From Cranoglanis bouderius (lineage: Eukaryota; Chordata; Actinopteri; Siluriformes; Cranoglanididae): a DNA stretch of 64,000 bases. The notes beneath the pieces were generated by a model. The model made no database searches. It worked only from the letters and a program-made list of their open reading frames with translations, and had not been told where the DNA came from. The translations under genes were made by a program, and so were the position numbers. Below, one piece after another: positions 60,758 through 64,000 of this stretch (position 1 is its first letter; each line of letters begins with the position of its first letter). The stretch is taken from the NCBI GenBank assembly GCA_023630585.1, contig CM042562.1, positions 6,079,684 to 6,143,683 of the forward strand. The letters run 5' to 3'.

Positions 60758-63387
60758 GTAAGTACTCCCCTTTCCCTGTACCATTTCACTCTTCTTGTGA
60801 ACATGTTGGGCTGTAGTGACCTTTTCTTTGTTGTCACTTTGTTGGCTATAACAGGGGCTCCATTTTCATTATGCAAAAAGGCCAGCTTCAGTGCAGGTGT
60901 TGAGCTTTTTTTTTGTGGTCAGAATTAGTCTGAGTGTGTGGTTTTGTTGTGATGTAGGCAGCAGGAAGCTGGAAGCTGTTGGTGTGTCAGGTGTTATGCA
61001 CTGAGAAAATGGACCCCAACTGCTAGCAGCGACCACACTGAACTCCTTCTGCAAAAACAATCAGCAAAAATCATTCCTTTTCTCCTCTCTTTCTGTATAT
61101 GAAATACCGCAGTGGGGCACTAATGATACTAACTTTCTCACTGCGATAAATGATCTTTGCCATTGCAGTTGCCATTAATCAAACACTCCATTCTAACAGA
61201 GTTTACACAGTCTCAATGACTTTGCAGATCATGTTTTAAAGAAAACAGATTTTGGCATCTTTCTGAATTAATCATAGACAGTGCACATTACTGCTGTTTT
61301 GTAGGTTTTCGTACTTCCAGAAGATGTTCATTGCCTAATGATGTTTAGGTGAGAGTTGCAGCTGCGAGAGCCGAACTCGGGAAGAAAAGCTCCAATGTGC
61401 TCCAATGCCAAGTCCCATGCTTAGTTTGCCGGGAAACGTAACTGACTAGGCTAAGTGGTAACTAAGGTTAACTAGTTAAGTGAGCTAGTTAGCTAGTTGA
61501 GTAAATTAATACTGACTCTTTTTTTTTAAAAATAAAAAAGTTTCATGTGTATGCCATTGACAAAAATATGCCATTAACCTCTCATAGCCAACATTTCAGC
61601 TATGAGATGTGGTGTTCTGTCCTCACATTTCACGTAGATAATATTACTTGTGTCTTAATTTTCTCTCAGTTTCTGTATGCTGAACTGTGAGGTGTATGTT
61701 ACTTATACTGGAGAGTTATGACAGCTTTGTGCTGTATTTGCTCAGTTTAAGCAGTATTTTCACATACCTGTGATTCTGAAAAGATTGCATGCAAGCTGAA
61801 ATGGGAACGTCTCTTTGGACTGAATTGTTTACAGATGTAAGGAGTGGATTAATCATTTTTATTCTCACGTGTTCAGTTTATAGGATGCTCGAATGCTTTA
61901 TTGTCTTTAGGTTTGATAACTGACAAATAATAGTGTGGTTAACAGATTTGCTCATGTTATGCATGTTAATGTGACTGAATGTTGCAGAGTGATGTGCAAA
62001 GCAGTGTGATTTAGTGTACAATCGTTTACTCCAATCAGGAATTCTGTTCCCTGCAATGGTGTTCTATGTAGTGCTCCTCATTTGACCAATTTAGGGTGAA
62101 TAGTGAGTAGAAGATACAGCAAAAATCTGTTTAAAGTATTATGACTTGATGCTTTCTGTATACCTCCAGGCAAAGCTAATGTTGTCCTCTTTTGTATAGT
62201 TGTTAATGTTGTTGTAGAGGAGACTTTAGTAACTTCAGTCCATGTTCCTCTGAGTCAGTGTTTTGAAAGGGAGAACTGTGTGTTCTCTCTCTATTCTTTC
62301 AGCGCCCCTTCACTCCCATTCTTCATTTGCATGTTCTTTCACAGCCTGCTTTCTCCTGTCAACATAAGTGTGTGAGAGGTGTGTCAGGGTTTCAGGATGG
62401 TGTGTGTGTGTGTGTCAGATGGTGATAGAGTGAAGGCAGTATAAGTAGTGGGTTACAGTGTTAATGAGTACAGTGATGTAATGCAGCCCTAGTGGCTGAC
62501 TGTTAGTCTTTCTCTGCGTGAACACACACACACACACACAAACTCTTAGGGTGATGAGTGATGCTTGGCTCAGGCTCTTTGGACAGTGGTCAGAAAGTGT
62601 GACACATTATGCCACTTATGCCAATCATTAGAGAAAAGCCGAGCCTCCCCTGTGTGAGGACATTTGACTCTCAATCTGACCACAAAACAGACCTTTCAGT
62701 ACCCCATATATATTTCTGATTAGGTTTACTTCACACGAATATGCCCCATATTTCACATAAAAGATCAAATACAGCTTAATACCTTATTTTCTAGTGGGGA
62801 AAAAAAAACATTCTTAGTGGATCTGGAAGGCAGTAGATTGTGTACAGATGTCAGTTAAACTGACTTGCAAAAAATATGAGAATCAGCTTAATCCCAGTTA
62901 TAGTGTTGTAAGGTGTTGGCACTATAATGTGTAAATAAACGCCGATTTTATTTCTGTCATAAAATACTTATGACATGTCATATACACACTTGAGTAACAC
63001 TTTCTAGTAGGTGCGATCTTTTAGTCGAATCACAAAATAATTGGTGTCAACAATTTAAACATAGTTTAGCACTATGAAGTAATTGCAAAAATACACCCCT
63101 CCCCGTGTAATTTGGTAAAGCGGGGGTTTACTAGTTCTTTCACAGTGTTTCTGATAATAAGAGGCACAATGCTGTGCTTGTAGAAAGGTTGTAAATGCAA
63201 TTGATTGTCGGTACTACTCAGTGGAAGCGATTCTCTCTCCCGTCTCCTCCTGTCCCTGGGTTTTATTGCGAGCGGGTTCCAGCTATGAGATTGGCTGGCC
63301 TCTGGCACCAGACCAGGCTTTGGGTAAAGAGCACATAACACAGTGCTGTATATTCCAATAAAAGTGAGAATGTGCTCAGACTGTGTC

Positions 63388-63422
<35 letters not shown>

Positions 63423-64000
63423 CAGCGAGCAGTGAGTGGGTGAGATAAAAGGGACCCAAACAAAATCCCATCCTGGCAGAAAACTTTATAACATTCTAAA
63501 AATCTGACTCGCACTTTAGTCGCTAATATATAGCCATAGTAAATTCCCCATTTAATGTTTTATCGGTCTCTAGTTTTATTAGTTGTCTTGATGACGCATG
63601 GCTTTTTTTCCCTTCTTTTTCTGTGCTTTTCCCCCTTTTGCGTCCCAGAGATAGCCCGCTCGTCATCATTTGGCCAGCCCATCATTTGTCTTTTCCCCCA
63701 TTTCTCCTTTTGTATGTTTTGTGTTCAGTTCATGTGAAACAAATATTGAGCTTTTCTATCAAATTCTTGCTTTTCTTTTTCTTGCACTTCTTTGCTTTTC
63801 TCTGCTTATTACTTGAGCTAACAACTTATAATGAAGTTCCACAATAGTGTAGTATGTTTTATTTGAAGTATGTAAAATAGAATTTATGTGACTACCAATA
63901 CTTTTATAGTGCTTTGACATTAATTTCGCATAAGTACATATGGTCAGAGATCTGTAGTTCTGTGGTGTTTGTGGGGTTGTGTAGGGGGCTTTAGGTGTAC
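60758..64000 (+). other. SLC38A10 intron 6, partial
   Basis: Begins GTAAGT and runs off the window. No exon encoding the expected QVLPTYDS-like continuation was found. It contains short simple repeats, namely (CA)10 near 62522 and (GA)n near 63390, and otherwise unremarkable unique sequence. Confidence 0.75.
63390..63422 (+). repeat. (GA)n microsatellite, interrupted
   Basis: About 15 GA units with one A insertion, inside SLC38A10 intron 6. Confidence 0.9.

Noticed and set aside
60894..60930. GTGCAG followed by GTGTTGAGC as the next SLC38A10 exon
   Set aside because: The reading does not give the expected VLPTYDS and runs into poly-T; no donor follows.

Overview
Vertebrate nuclear DNA, almost certainly from a teleost fish. 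The evidence is two vertebrate genes with fish-like spacing, very dense (CA)n, (GA)n, (TA)n and (AAT)n microsatellites, several Tc1-like transposons with long terminal inverted repeats, a hAT element and a tRNA-derived SINE with a typical fish tail. An ostariophysan such as a catfish, characin or cyprinid is plausible, but the species cannot be fixed from this sequence. There are no bacterial-type operons, no CRISPR array and no rRNA. Most long open frames are read-through of dinucleotide repeats.

Two protein-coding genes are supported, and they diverge. On the minus strand, one exon at about 13.97-14.28 kb encodes the N-terminus of BAHCC1, a chromatin protein with a BAH domain. The rest of the gene must lie left of the window, so 1-13965 is read as its second intron. 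A GC-rich block at 28.7-29.0 kb is the best candidate for its non-coding first exon and promoter. A CCAAT-rich block at 16.9-17.7 kb is an alternative promoter or enhancer. On the plus strand, from about 54.3 kb to beyond the right edge, lies SLC38A10, a putative sodium-coupled neutral amino-acid transporter. Its first five coding exons and a sixth, duplicated exon can be placed to the base from the splice sites and the protein match. From memory, the same divergent neighbour pair exists on human 17q25.3, which supports both calls.

The main discovery candidate is in SLC38A10. There are two tandem, homologous exons of exactly 125 bp (59896-60020 and 60633-60757), with the same splice phases and good splice sites, 612 bp apart. 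Splicing both or neither would shift the frame, so they look mutually exclusive. Each encodes the end of TM5, the following loop and the start of TM6. One ends in Cys-Gln-Ser, as in known SLC38A10. The other ends in Cys-His-Pro, as in classical SLC38A1/2/4 transporters. This could switch the transport path.

The region between the genes (29-54 kb) is mostly non-coding and holds a transposon cluster at 41.9-50.8 kb: three Tc1-like families, with two same-family copies as direct repeats flanking the other two. All transposases look broken. A further Tc1-like element sits in SLC38A10 intron 1, and a hAT element with a perfect 8-bp target duplication and a nested SINE sits at 2.76-4.19 kb.
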